Positions 45,750 to 63,295 of a stretch of 64,000 nt of DNA are shown one piece after another. Positions within the stretch are counted from its first letter, which is position 1, and each line of letters begins with the position of its first letter. The translations under genes and the position numbers were made by a program. Origin of the DNA: Quillaja saponaria (taxonomy: Eukaryota; Streptophyta; Magnoliopsida; Fabales; Quillajaceae); assembly GCA_029379385.1 (NCBI GenBank), contig CM055615.1, positions 2,294,001 through 2,358,000 on the forward strand, given 5' to 3'. The notes under the pieces are model-generated. The model made no database searches. It had not been told where the DNA came from and saw only the letters and a list, made by a program, of their open reading frames with translations.

Positions 45750-48265
45750 TGGATATACCGGTACCAATGTAACTTCATGTTATGGTAGCCTCACAAGAGT
45801 TTTTATATTTTGGGAAGAGAAGGGGGACATTAATCAAGCTTGCAACATTGCACTTAGCCTGGTTTTAGTTATCAATGCATGCATGTCTAGTTTTGTTAAT
45901 TACAAGAAAGATATATGCATATATATACTTTCTAAACATAATTAAACGAGTCAACAAATTGTTAACCATTTCAATTGGTAAAGATATCTCGTCAGTTTTC
46001 TGTTCACCAAGATTTGAATTCTAAAATGTTTGTTGTGTTATATGTATCGAAAAAAAAATATTGAATTACAATAATATTATATATACATACTTAACACATG
46101 AAACACCATTTTAGGGTAATATTCTTGCCAAGGAAGTGGTATATATATCCATGCTCTTGCTACTTGATTCTAGTTTGCTTAGATAATAACTTGAGCCTAA
46201 TTAAAAATTTGAAGTCTTATTGCCATAGTCCCAAGAGTATTCTATGATATCAGTAAGTGACTAAAAGACTCATTTGATGTATTATATAATAAAGACATAT
46301 TTAATTATATATCCAGTTAGCTAGTTTTCTTATACATGATTGAAGAAACATATAAACTTGTACTATTACTCAATCTTTTATAGTTTTTGAGGAAGTCAAA
46401 GATAATATAAAATTAATAATGTCCTAATATATTATATAAGTTATACATACTATTAATATTTTATACCGATGAATTAAACGAGTCAAAGTTTGAATAATAT
46501 AATATAACTTAAAATGTTAGAATACATTTTCAATTGCTGTCCCAAGTAAAGAAAGCACCTGGAGAAAAACTTAGTATATTTGTAGTAACAAGACTATAGA
46601 ATGATCACAATGCTAGGATCCATTATTGCTGGGATTTTGCATGCTTATGTTTTCAGTACCCTCGACAGTCGATAAGAAGATGATCTTAGTAATTGGTTGA
46701 TTTGCATCCATGTCATGTTCGAATTTCCCAAGATCCAAAGACTACTTTTCTACATTGGTTTAGCTATCCCATAACCTTTTTGTTCTATCCCTCATTGAAT
46801 TGCCAACTTTTACGTTCAGGTATTCTTCCAAAAGATTTCCTATTGGTTCTGGCTTCACATTTGTGCTCATATTAATGGAATAGTGGTACTTGTTCCGGTG
46901 CCTGCACGAACAAGCTTCCTATCTTATTGGAAACATAAATCATTTCATGATCAACTAGGTACAAGTTCCCATGCCCAACATTGTTTTGGAACTTATTGCA
47001 GGCTGAGTCTTAATTCTTGTCCAATGGTTTATAATTTTAGGTCATATTTAGATGAAGGAAAATGAAGAGAAAAGAAATGAGAGGAGAGTATATTATTTGG
47101 CCATACACTTTTAGGCATCGACTTGAAACAAAATATCAAAAATCAAAAGCTTAAACTCAAGAATGCGGTGGCTCCAACTAATGTATAATATCATCCCAAG
47201 TGGAGCATAATCTGTAAACCAATAAAATTTATATTTTAACACAAAGAAGTGCACAAGCCTTTAATTCCTATTTTACGACGTTCTTATTGTTTGCAAATTG
47301 TGTAGGATTTTGACCCAAATCTTTATTTGATAGTTTTTTATTTAGTTTATTCTTAGTGGGCAAGAAAAAATTAATTAGATGTTGATGGAGGTTTTTTAAT
47401 TAGTTTATTCTTGGTGAGCAAGAAAGAACTAATTAGACGTTGATGAGATTTCGTAATTAGATTTTCCCTGGTGAGTAAGTAAGTCTAATTAGATGATTGT
47501 AGGGTTTTCATAAAGTAAAAAAATTTGTTTCTTGGGCAAGTTCTACGTAGTATAAATATGTAACTTTGTGAGAATTGTAAGTATGAGAAAGAGAGAGATC
47601 TAATATTTGTGGGAGTCCTCTCAGGGTTAGAGGAGAATAGAGATTAGTAGAGATGTGGGCGAGTGAGAACACTGTGTAAAGTGTACTCTTTCTATATAAT
47701 CTTTGGCAATGGACTGAAACATATTATATTTTGTGTTGATATTTATTTATCTTATATTTTACTTATATTTGTGGTTATTATCCTTTATTTTTTTTTTTTA
47801 TATCTCATTGAAGATTGAAGAAATTTTTTGTATAATTCCCAAAAAATTGTGACCTTGAAACCTTCATAAGGATGTAAATAAATCAAATTCAAATCAGGGC
47901 TAGCCAGAACCAAAATCAATCCGGATTTTATTCATTAATAAAATATATAATTTGATTGGTTAATGATCTATTCCGATTAAAACATCTCTTAAATATTCTA
48001 TTTTATTTTGGGATTCTCTGGTGGATTGATTCAAATCCAATATGATCATAATGATCAATTATAATCTCATCCATCATTTAGATATAAAAAAAAATCTGAT
48101 TTATTCAATTATGATAGAATCATATGTATCTGATATAACTGATCAAATTCTTCTCTGACTTACTTTTATTTTGTAATAAACAATATATATTTACCAAAGT
48201 GAAGTTGCAACAAAAATTGTTATCACCAAATTAAAACAAGACGGAAACAACAAACTCATACATAA
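45750..48265. other. intergenic with worn repeats
   Basis: No gene is supported. At 45961-46030 CAATTGGTAAAGAT and AGATTTGAATTC resemble pol III A and B boxes of a SINE. At 47343-47510 three ~58-bp imperfect tandem units start TAGTTTATTCTTAGTG, and the following ~270 bp resembles a worn LTR. Short plus-strand ORFs at 46693-47065 have no recognisable family. Confidence 0.4.
47343..47510. repeat. three-unit ~58-bp imperfect tandem repeat
   Basis: Units start at 47343, 47401 and 47458 (TAGTTTATTCTTAGTG, TAGTTTATTCTTGGTG, TAGATTTTCCCTGGTG), and each contains AGCAAGAAA...TAATTAGA..TTGATG. The third is most diverged. Confidence 0.6.
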
Positions 48266-51964
<3,699 letters not shown>

Positions 51965-54112
51965 TGAAGGTACTCAAATTGTAAAGATATGTTTAGGACT
52001 AGAAAAAATTACTTAAATGGTTGAGCTACAGTACAGCTAGCTAGCACGCAACCCCTTCGTACTTTAAAATATCAAAATCTTTTTTAATTCCCTCTCCAAA
52101 TCCCTTTCAAATTGTCATTTGGAAGGTAAAAAAAACAAAAACAAAAAAGACTTAATTACATTTTTAGTATCTATTATTTGACGAGAATTTAGTTTTGCAC
52201 GAATACTTCATAAAATTTATAATTTCATTTTTATATTTCGAAAACCCAGTGATCCTTGCCATCATATTTTATTAGATCTAACACAATGACAGATGACATG
52301 AAAAATAGTATTCTATATGGTTTATCCATGTGTCATGATGCCCATTTGATATGCCACTTCTTGTTAAGTTAAATTTGGTAAAAAGTAACGAGAGATACTA
52401 CATTGCGTAATTTTTGAAATTCTAAAGATGACATTTAAACTTTTTGAAATATAGAAACGAAACTGAATTCTCGTTCATTATAAAGACTAATAGTGTAATT
52501 TTAAGTATGGGTTGAATTATGGACGACAATTTCATTTAGTAGGTAACATGCATCTTGTTGGATATATTTATCTGGTCTCGTTGGATCAAATCTTTTTATG
52601 TGTTGAACTATTTATGAATCATATTAAAATATTTGAATTAAATATTTAAAATGGTAAATAATTTAAAAAATGTGTACAAAAGTTAAGAACAAATTTCGAT
52701 TATTTCAATTTAGATGGTATTAAATTAACACAGGATCGAACTTAATTTTAATTTAGATGGTATCAAATTAACACTGGATCGAACTTAATTTTGACTTGAT
52801 TCGGTCAGTTGTCATGCTTAAATTGAAATCTTATAACCGAAAGACTATGAAGTGTGCTATTTCATGTAAAAAAGAAAACTATTCAATCAAAAGTTTTTAA
52901 AGTAGTTTGGACAATTCAAATACCCTTCATAATTAGTATAATGCAAGGAAGGCAGGTGATTCACATCCTCTTATGATTCTCTTATATTATGATAAGGTCA
53001 TATATAAGAGAGACAGATGCATAAAATTTAAATTAAATACACTTTCCAATATGAATTTTGTACTGTCGAAGAGGAGAGATCCAAATTCAGGGGAAGGATG
53101 TGTCCCATCCGGCATCATGACCTCGTACTGAACAAATTTTGAAAATTAGTTTTTTGGTTTCAATGTTTTTATAAAACATATATTAGGGCTGTAGTAAAGT
53201 TAAAATTTGAAGCCTTTGATGTACTAGCTAGTTTATTAATTAGTTGTTAAAAGTTGCCTTAAGAGGCGGACATTGTTTTCTGTGCAAGATTCTTGTGTTT
53301 AGAAATGAATGAGATCGTTAAATTTCAAAAGTATTAATTATATAAATAATTAGAAGCGTTAATCTCATGGATCACCAAACATTTGCTTTTGGTTTTCAAG
53401 ATCCACACGGACTAATTAATTAAGTAATTGATTTTTCAATGTTCAAATTAATTTATCGCACCTCGATTAATTAATTATTATTTTCATAGCCAAAACTTAT
53501 CAATTTATAGTTTAAATATTACTTAGAACTTACAAGATTGATGGACCAAAATACCCTCTACTGAGTCATTAACATCTCAAAATTAAATCACCTGCAATAT
53601 TCACCGAACTCAAACAAGGGTTTTGAAAATGGATTTCATTAATACAAATCTAAAAAAATCAGCTGAATAAAACAGGACTCTTAATCCATGATCAACCCAC
53701 TATTCATATACGAAATAGAAAATTTACAAAAAAAATTATTCTCGCTTTTCAAGAACTCAAATTATATAACCAATGAAAGTTACACACTTCTTTTTGACTA
53801 CTAGGCTACCATCTTACGAGATCACACCAAATTAGCCATGAAATATTTCATGTGGGCATCACACATGACATAACAACCAATATTTACATTGATTTTGCAC
53901 AAATTTCACACGTACACTAACAACTTGTAGCAAAGCGCAGTAGTACCCCTTTGGTTTTCTACATGCTTTACTACTTGAAATCTAAAAAACCAAACGACTA
54001 TTAAAATAGAAAAATGAAATCCCCAGTTATCCAATACCATTACTAACTTGAATAAGTGTTCAGCACCTTCAGCTTTCTTCAGGCACGTGACTTGCATGTA
54101 CATAATTGATCT
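51965..54112. other. intergenic
   Basis: No gene is supported. A 43-bp tandem duplication lies at 52707-52792. The rest is AT-rich. The right end holds the 3' flank of the small gene at 54.1 kb. Confidence 0.45.
52707..52792. repeat. 43-bp tandem duplication
   Basis: Two adjacent units start AATTTAGATGGTAT at 52707 and 52750 and end GGATCGAACTTAATTTT, with two mismatches, which suggests a recent local duplication. Confidence 0.85.
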
Positions 54113-54385
54113 TCATGATGTAGCAACTTGACGAGAATTCCTTCGACACACCACCGGAGATTGCACACCGGAAGATATGATCACTCCGGTTGACGAAGTT
54201 GGAGCTGAAGTTGAACAAAATCCATTTTGGAAATCGAAAGCTTGAACCCGACCCCGACCCGACTCGTCGGGAAGTCTTGTGTATGCATAAGAAGGTGACT
54301 CATTGAACCATGACCCAATTGGACATTGTTGTTCATTCTTGTACTGCACTATTGCCCTGTAAACAAGAGGAATAAGTCCCTCCAT
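54113..54385 (-). CDS. small plant-specific protein of unknown function (MEGLIP start)
   Basis: An ATG-started single-exon ORF of 90 aa begins MEGLIPLVYRAIVQYKN. This start recurs in a family of short, uncharacterised angiosperm proteins. The middle has SWFNESPSYAYTRLPDES, and the C-terminal half is rich in Ser/Thr (STSAPTSSTGVIISSG) and ends RRNSRQVATS. There is no signal peptide, membrane segment or known domain. It is isolated, with more than 2 kb of non-coding DNA on each side, so context gives no function. The coding-like composition and conserved start support a real gene. Confidence 0.7.
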   Translation of the reverse strand: MEGLIPLVYRAIVQYKNEQQCPIGSWFNESPSYAYTRLPDESGRGRVQAFDFQNGFCSTSAPTSSTGVIISSGVQSPVVCRRNSRQVATS

Positions 54386-57180
54386 ATTTCCTTCTTCTTT
54401 TTTTCTTTCTAAATTGGATTAATGTTTTTGAGATGGTGAGGAAGGAAGCAGGAAAGGTTTAAAGGGGATGAAGATGATGACGTGGCGTAATGGGTTTGAT
54501 TGGAGTCCAACTCTTTACGCTAAGGGCACCAAGTTTTCAAAGGAAACAATTAAACAAAACCACACGTAGACCTTGAAAAGTATATTTGAGAGCTCTATCC
54601 AAACCAGACACATCTTTAAAACATGAACCTAAACCATATCTATCTATAATCTTTTTTTAAAATATTATTTTTAATGTCTGCTTTGATGTCTTTTTCATTA
54701 AGAAGTTCAAGTTTTGTTGATCTTAAATTATTATGCGTTAATTAATATTTTTTTAATCAACCGACCAATTAAGTACACTAAATTAAAAAGCAAGTAAATA
54801 ATTTTATTTTTTTTATCTGTATTAGAGCTAACGGTCTATATGCGCTACATACTCATAAATTTCATTGGTAATGAATGAGAAACATGATCCAAATAATTGA
54901 GACTTTGCCAAAAGAATTTATTATGTGTTAATTTTATTTGAAAGGGTAAGGAGACAATAGATTATTTTATTTATAATATTTGTGGTGTTGTTTAGATGTT
55001 ATTTTAGAGTAAGATACTCGATAAGTTAATAGTTGTGAAATCAACAAGCTAGCCCATCATGCTTAACCTAATGTCTATGCTAAAATAATAAAATAATGTG
55101 TCACCATCTGATTTGCTTATATCATTTCTTTTTCGGAAATTACATCACGGGTATAGAGTCTAATATTTTCTAATTTTCATCCATTCATATTAGACTTCTT
55201 TTTTTGGTATTGCATGATAGACTTCTTTAATTAAAATTAATTGGATCACTGAAATTGACTTCTTTTTTTTTTATTAAATTAATTAATTTCTTATTTTTAC
55301 TTCTTTATCTCATTTTTTGTTAGACATGGATAAAGATCAATAATTAAGTATTAAAATTTTAATGTGAAAAACGAGAGGCATAAAAAGTTGGTCAAATTTG
55401 CAGAAACTTAATTATCCAATCCTAGCTATATAAAGGTCAAAACCAATTTGCTATAAATCTTATGGTTGATTAGTCTACAACAAATATTCACAAAGGAATA
55501 TATGTAACCCAAACAAAGAGAAAGTTCCCTACTAAAAGAATATTAATATTAAAACCCCCATTAATATATCTTCAATTCTCTTAGCTGTATTTAGCAAAAA
55601 AAATTCTCTTAGCTGTATTAATTTCTAAAGTAATACACAAAAGACATAGATATAATAATTACAAGAAAAGTCTAAATAGTCTACTAGCTTAGTACTGCCT
55701 ACCTAGGATAAAACCAACTCAGAAACAAGTATCAAGTATTTGAATTTTATGCCAGCTACAAGCTATAAAAATTATTTAATTCATCAGATTTTTTTTTTTT
55801 TAGTTGACATTCAAATTCTACTATACTTATCTGCTTGCTTTATCACACAGTACCCACTCAATTTGTCTCAATCGTAGATAAAGTCATCGTTTTCATCATT
55901 TTCTTTTTCACTTCATAATTTTAGCTTCAAAGCAGAGATCTGTAACACTAAGACCTAAGCAAAAGCATAAACTGCGGCGCCTGAGTTTTAAGCAAGGGGT
56001 TAGGTAAAGCAAAAGAAGGGGATCTCACTTTATCAAGGTTGTATACAATTGAAAGGCATAAAAAACCGTTGTATTTAAAAACTGTGTTACATAGTAATAA
56101 TATTATCTTGTAGTCGACTCTCCTTTTTAATCGTAATAATCTTGCTAAATTTATAAATTGTTAAATTTATGAACTACACACTAGGTAATAATTATCTCTA
56201 TTTAAATAAAATCCCTTATCTTAGTGAATACAATGTTGTGATAATTATCTCTATTTAAATAAAACCCTTTATCTTAGTGAATACAAAATTAAATCTCATG
56301 TCTTTTGTATATAAGACCAAAACAAATTTACTTGTTAAACCACCCAGTACCTTAGTGCATTAGTAAAATGAGCCATATATATTTATTATTTGAGGACTTC
56401 AATGTCATATATTTTCGTCAGTAGTTAAAAAAGATCAGAATTATAGTTAAAATTTTAATTCAAAAGTACAGTTGATTAATTTGTATTTAGAGACACAATT
56501 AGAATTAAAACAAAAAAAGTTATCTTATATCAACAAGCACAACTGCTAAACATGCCCAAAGTATCAAAACTACATCTTTGCCTTTGTGATTGGAAACATG
56601 TCCCAAGTATGCCACATAGTGATAGAAGATCTTGAATGCCCATTGACAGATGCCATATAATCTCTCCTCGGCTCCCTTGAACCAAGTCATGTAATATCCT
56701 TTCTTAAAATATAATGCATGATTGATAAGAAATTAGCTAACCAACTGCTAGACACATTTATCACAGAAACCTGGTATCGAGCTGTTTCAATTTTTTCTCC
56801 CATGGCTCAAGATATTGTGAAAAGAGTAGCTACCTAAGCTTTACTTCCCCAGGATAAAATTGTTAATAATATTCTAATTACAAGGTATTAGAATTCGTGG
56901 TCTAATGAGAAACAGAACTCAGTATTTTATCAGTAAATGGGTTCATATGTTTGCAAACAGATTCAGTGTCTTGCAGACTCTCAAATAATGTTCAACTTCA
57001 GCCCCTGGCCAAGGATGCAGAAATAGAAAGAAAAAGTATAGATAAAAGATGGGAAAGAAACAAAGAAAAACACTGCTCATTTTGGACATATCAACATTCC
57101 ATGAAATGAAAAGTGTGCATCAGAGAACCTTATCACTCAGTAGTTAGTAATCTGCATGGCTGCATCCAAGCAAAACTCTG
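54386..57180. other. intergenic
   Basis: No gene is supported. A 53-bp tandem duplication lies at 56188-56290. The segment 54386-54600 should be the promoter of the small gene. The rightmost few hundred bases should include the 3' untranslated region of the RCC1 gene. Confidence 0.45.
56188..56290. repeat. 53-bp tandem duplication
   Basis: Units start ATAATTATCTCTATTTAAAT at 56188 and 56241, both followed by ATCTTAGTGAATACAA, with only a few mismatches. Confidence 0.85.
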
Positions 57181-60100
57181 TCACACTACTTCCTCATCGA
57201 CACGTGTCAAGGGTTCAGTCAACACCAATGTATGCCACCAACCACACGCAACATCTATTGGCAGACAGTCGCCAATGGAAACTTGACAAGGGATGTTTCT
57301 GTCAACAGAATCACCAAGACCAAGCTGTTCAAAGAAACCACAATCAGAAACACTACACACGGGCTTCCAGTAAAAATTTGAATTTCTAATGACATACTTG
57401 AACAGTTCAGAAAATTACCTGGCCATATTTGTTCCATCCCCATGTAAACAATTGACCATCCTCTTCAAAAAAACATATCCAAACAAAACATTAGTTGTAA
57501 GAATTCACGAATATAAGCTTAGCTGCTATTTGAATAAGGGAATAACGTTAAGAAACTGTTCTCAGTTGATGAAGCATCACTCTCCCTCCTGTACTTATCC
57601 TTAAAATGGCACAAAATCACACGTCCCATATAACGATATACACTAAATTAGAAAATTTTCATTTTTATGCAATAATTTTTTATCTTTTAATTGAAGATAT
57701 GGGCTTCTAAGCCTATAAGAAAAGTTAGAAGTAAGCCAAACAAGTGTGCTAGGAACCAAAATTTTATTCAATACATAAATAGAAGATGGTCTAAAAATAT
57801 TAGGGGGCCAAATCGATTAAATGGTTTTAGATATAATATTTAAAATTGTTTTTCCCTCAAGGTGCAGGGGTGGGTCAGGGAGACCTTGGCCACCCCCGGC
57901 CCAAAGTAGCCTTGCCCCTGTCAACAGGGAACATGGTAAAACTATTCTTCCAAGTTTGCTCCAGTAATTAGTAATAGACTCATACCTGTCAGTACAGCAC
58001 TGTGACGAGCCCCACAAGACACTATACTAGCATGCTTAATCTCCAAACATGAAGTATCCAATCGTCTGGGTGAAGTCTGGAAGAAATGTAGGAAATTTTT
58101 TAACAAATAGATAAACAAAACTAGAAGGAAATTTTTTTCTCAAAGTATTGATTATTTTTAAAAAAACAAATCTTAAAGGAAGAACACAGCAAACTAACAT
58201 AAGGTAGACATATGCCATGCTAAATATCAGCAACCATATCTTGGGTAAGTACTTCCATTTCACATGCAGAAAACCGGAACTTGAAAGCTAAAACGTCAAG
58301 AAATGCTACCTGTCATCTTAACAAAAGCTGAGCACTGTGGCTACTTCTTCACATGTACTTTTTCAAGTACCCCATAGTTAGGAATATATTCATTAAGACC
58401 AATTGATGTAAGTGTTGGAATGTACCTCAAGCTGGTCAGCGCCAGTACCCAATTGTCCAAACTGATTCCCACCAAAAACATATACTTGACCTTCTACGGT
58501 TATACATATAGAATGCCACAGTCCTGTAGCAGCTCGCACTACTCTAGTTCCAGACAATGAAGGCACACAAGTAGGTCTCAGCTGATCAGCTGTACTCCCC
58601 TGCCCACACTGAAAATAAAAGGCATAAAAGACAACAATTTCAGGTTTGCTATTGAAACTGCTATATATGAAACAATACCTAACACATAAAACCAGAAGGA
58701 TCAAAATTAAGCAATCGACTGCTTCAAAATCAAAACAACTACTAAGATTTCCACTTCATCAAATATAACAATTTCTTCTTTCAGCCCAGAGTCCGGCGAA
58801 ATGTAGTACTATCCTTACTGAAAATCTTGACATATAACAGGACCCCAAGAAACCAAATTGCAGAATTTTGCCAAGCTAATATATCTCAAGCCATAATGAG
58901 AGAATGTGATGGAGAATGAAATAATAGAATTTATGATTTATAATTTATTTGTATTTGAATTTTGTAATATTAGAATTAGAGATAAATTAGTAATATTTTA
59001 ATATTATTAAGAGTTATTAGTTTCCTTTTTAGTAGGAATCAAGATTTAAAGCTTTTAATGAATTAAATATTCTTGCCTGTCGGTTGTTCCTTCGATTTGT
59101 CCCTTTTGATTAAGTTATCAGTTGGGCTTGCATCATAATGCCTTTCTGACTTTTTCAGACAACCAAATATGCACAATCACTATATTGTCCTGACTACAAC
59201 AGAGAAACCTCACCTGTCCATATAAGCCCCACCCAAAAGTTAATAGCCTTCCAGCATCTGCAAGTAAACGTATGCTTTAAAATGGTAAATTAGTATGTCA
59301 TTAGTATTATTATATTTTTATCTCAATCATTAAACATCTCTTCAACTTCATAAAGTGATGAAGTATCCAACAAAAAAGAGAAGAAAAAGAAAAGAAAAAT
59401 GTCATTGAGTGAAGTAACCAGGTGGAAACTCATCTGCTGAACTCTGAATTGGAATACAGGACACAACCCCATTAGTTATATTCGGCTGTAGTTAAAATAA
59501 CTTTGGCAAAGTAGATGTGTACTTTCCTCTAATACTCTTGAATAATAAAAGCATCCATGCAATATGACCACTACAAGGCAGCCATGAAAGACTAACCTGT
59601 TATTACTACACTATGACGACCTCCACAAGCAATTTCCTTCACATAATCTCCAGGAACTTTAGAGTCTTGAGTTGCAATGCCCATGCCCCCTTGATGAACC
59701 ACCGACGAACTGTCCTTCGCAGATACTGATGGCTCAATGCAAGGTATGAGATGAGGGGATGATACCATCTTTACTCGAGAACCCAAACCTAGCTGTCCTT
59801 CACCTCCATAGCCCCATCCCCAAACCTGTCCCACATCTGAAAACTTCGGTAAAAATATGATGCATCAGGTATCTTGCTTTACATCAAAAAGCTTCCATAG
59901 CTTCGCACTTCATAGAACCTACAAAACTATATAACGTGACCACATGGAAGAGCCAACTACACCTAGGAGGCTAGAAGACATAAGCATTTGCATGGTGGTG
60001 GCAGGATACCCAACAGAATTACCTGACAGTGCTAATGTATGACGCCCACCGGCTGCAACATTGATAAATTTCACTGTCTGACCCAAAGTAACGAGAGAAG

Positions 60101-63100
60101 GAGATACAGTAAAAAGCTCTTCTCCAGAAACCAAGCTATCAGATTCTGGTCTAGCAGATGAGATCTTTCTCCGCTTTATGTTATCCTCTCCGGTTATTTT
60201 GTTGTCAAGATGAGATACTACCATGCCAATCAAGTTTGAGCCTTGAGACTTTGGGCTTCCTGTGTAAATTCAGTCTTCATTAGATCAATCTGAAAATATT
60301 GTCAAGGGGTTACTGTCTCTTTTTTCTTTGCTTTTTTGGCATGTTCTAGTATTATTAACTATTTAGTCACCTTGTTCAGGTACTAAGGAGCTTTGTTTCC
60401 CAATAAGATCCTTCTGACAATCTCCCCTGGTTGCCAAATCACCAATCACTTTTCCAGTGGGCACACACTCTTTCCATCCCCATGTGTATACTTCACCTTT
60501 CTCTGCAATATAAGAGATGAATACATCTTAAGTCTTAACAAAAAGATGTCTGAATTGATTATATGGAAACTGCAATGGTCAAACATCCAACAACAATGCT
60601 TAAACTATAGAGTGGAGAGGCTGAAACAGTATCTCAACCCTTATGGAGAACCAGTCTTACTGATAAGGATGCAATTGTGGTGGAAACTCTGGGGGCAGTA
60701 CTCATGAAATCTTGAAATGATGGTGATTACATAGGATCTTTAAAATTGCACCCCTTCACCTAGGTAGTTGTTTGAATATAGTTTCAAAAACCTATGGGTT
60801 TTACACAAATGCATCATAAAAATTCAATCTACCAATTCATTAATGATGTGGTTTTTTAATCTTGTAAGGTCTTTAGTTCAATTGTGTATTATTTTTCTCT
60901 AGTTCTTTATAGCTCGCGAGGAAGTAGTTCTCAATGTTAAATTTAAGGCCATGGGATATTATGAAAATTGGAATATCAGGTAGCATAATACACAACTAGT
61001 TAGGGGTTTAAGGCTTAGTTGAGTTGAGTTAAAAGGGCTGTCTTTGGGGAGTTCAGATGATTTTTGTTTTCAATTGGAAAACTGAAATTATGTGTCTTTC
61101 TTGAAGTGTAGAGAGGAGGAGGATTTATTAGAATCCTCGTGCTGAGTGCTTAATTGCAATGCTATTTTGGCTCGTGGCTTGAAAAGCTTTTGCTAGGATA
61201 TTTTCGATACATGTGCATCCACTAATATGCAAACCTTCTACTTGTTTAAATAAAATAAAAATGATAGATAACAGAAGAAAGGGAAAAAATAGACTTTTAA
61301 GGCTCATGTTTCCTTGATTTCATGAAACGTTTTTTGGGATCACTAATGTTGGTGAATTGGGACAGGAAGCCGCCATGATCTAGGACATTGAACAGGGAAC
61401 GTGGTTTCACATGGGGCTAGTGAATTAGGTAGTACTGCATTCGTGCCACATGTGAGATGTTATCATTCCTAGGAAGGAGTTAGAGTTATCATTTTTTGAT
61501 TTTTTTCAATTTCCTCTCTTGAGAATGCAGTGTTCCTTTCGACATGCCTCTTATGTGAGCACTTAAGAAAACCAAGAGCAGCAATGGAACCATAAGATAG
61601 CACATGGAGAGCAGGAACAGAGAGAAACTGGTTATGGATGCAAAGTAGCCAACTAAAAAGCTTAATCTAGCTTAAGCTATTAACTTAAAGATATTGAGTG
61701 AAGAGATTCCATTTAAATCCCAACAGTTCAACTTAGTGGAACAGCATTTCTGGCCTTTTATAACTCCCTTAGAGATTGGAAGATTAATGATTCCAATTTG
61801 CTAGTTGGATCCGACATTGACTCACACATGAGACATTGACTCACACATGACTGATGTCACTGGTATCTAGATGGAATTTTTATCCCTAACATGCTGACCC
61901 TTCATGCACAATCCTGTTCCTGTTAGGCTTGAAAGCTTGAACAAAGCAAATGCCCCTCGCTTACCCTGTTCAAAAATTTTACCTGAATTCTGAATAGGGG
62001 AGGCAATTGAGAAGCTCAAAATCACTTGGTATAGAGGCTTCGCACTATGCAAAATTTGTTAGATGAGTGGCTTTCAATCTTAATACAAAAGCAACCCAGG
62101 AGGACTACTAGCTTAAAAAATAGGGAACCAAACAAAAAAATGTTGATAAAACAGAGAAAAGTCTGTAGCTTTTAATTAAAAAAAAAAAAAAAAAAAAGAG
62201 GGTGAACAAGGAGCACAACTCTTGCTGAATGGCAAAACTCTCCAGTATATGGTATAAGATTCAAATGCTACAAAAATAAACTATCTTATTATCAATTTAA
62301 ACAAAAAGATGATTATCACTAAAAATTAACTTAAGAAAAACCAAGCCGATAAGCTGAACACCCAATTTCCATAATCTGACAGAGAATATGAGATGTTATT
62401 GTTATCAGTGCTACTAGATTGCATTGTTAATGGGTTGGCTTTTCACCAATATAATACAAGCATCATATTTCCCAAAACCTAAAAGCCTCTGATTTCCAAG
62501 CTCTTTTGATGCACATAAGCAAGCATGTTATCAGTCGCTCTACCGTGTGTGTATCTAACATCATTCTAAAAAACTGATAGCTTCGTTATCAATGACAAAA
62601 GAAATAAAAAAGGACATAAATAATACCAGTAACTGAGACACAATGAGCCCAACCCGCAGCAGCCTTCACCACTGAAGCCTCAGTGGGAAGTGAAAAAGGC
62701 TCTGGAATTTCCTTAACAAAATGAAGCAAAAACAAGTAACAAAATCAATTCAAGAGTACATAGAGTAAGAACAAGTTCAAGTAATAGGCGATTACTGCAT
62801 TACCCCATGCTTCCCTGAAGTCAAGTAGCTTTGACTTTCATCGTCTGTCGAACCCCACGTTATCAACTTCCCCTTCTCTATAATTCACATCACAAAATCA
62901 GAAATTTTCTTCAGCTAAGGGGAAAAAAAAAAAGAAAAAAAAAGAAAGCAAAATATATTCAATCTGAAACCAAAAATAGCTTTTGTAACGCACAGAAAAG
63001 AAATCTTGACCTAAGTTTAAAACATTAATAAAGATAATTTTGGGGAAAAAAAATAGTTTCGAATCTAGACCAAGATCGAGAATCGACCTGATATAGCCAT

Positions 63101-63295
63101 GGCAAATCCACAACCACCGGCACAAATGTCCTTCCATGAATCTCCACCTAAAACCAGTTCCCAGACGCGAACAGCCTTCGGAAAAAGTATCGGAGATTTT
63201 TCCGGCAAAGCACCGGGAAGATATCCACACATGTAGACCATTTTTTTCTGACATTCCTCCATTTTCGCATCTTCAGCTCTTTCATTCTCCTTCAT
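57181..63295 (-). CDS. RCC1-repeat protein (UVR8-like family), intact, 11 exons
   Basis: Exons: 63088-63295, 62804-62877, 62627-62711, 60371-60502, 60023-60259, 59597-59836, 59214-59257, 58426-58608, 57986-58076, 57419-57462 and 57181-57324, giving 493 aa with an open frame throughout. It begins MKENERAEDAKMEECQKKMVYMCGYLPG. RCC1 blades are seen as repeated VYTWGWKE, VWGWGYGGEGQLGLG, LLTFGWGLYGQ, VYVFGGNQFGQLG and LFTWGWNKYGQLGLG strands, alternating with CGGRHSVVIT, AGGRHTLALS, LWHSI and GWWHTL motifs, so a seven-bladed propeller is expected. A charged insert (NKITGEDNIKRRKIS) between blades has a nuclear-localisation-like KRRK. UVR8 itself shares the fold, but the photoreceptor Trp cluster cannot be assigned here. 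Related plant RCC1 proteins act as adaptors or exchange factors, and the specific role is unknown. Intron 3 is 2.1 kb. Confidence 0.93.

Noticed and set aside
46693..47065. two consecutive plus-strand ORFs between the WAKL genes
   Set aside because: Composition is coding-like in places, but I found no recognisable motif on either strand. They may be worn transposon sequence.
57817..58017. GC-rich 66-codon ORF in an RCC1 intron
   Set aside because: It overlaps an RCC1 exon in the wrong frame and contains repeat-like GC-rich intron DNA.
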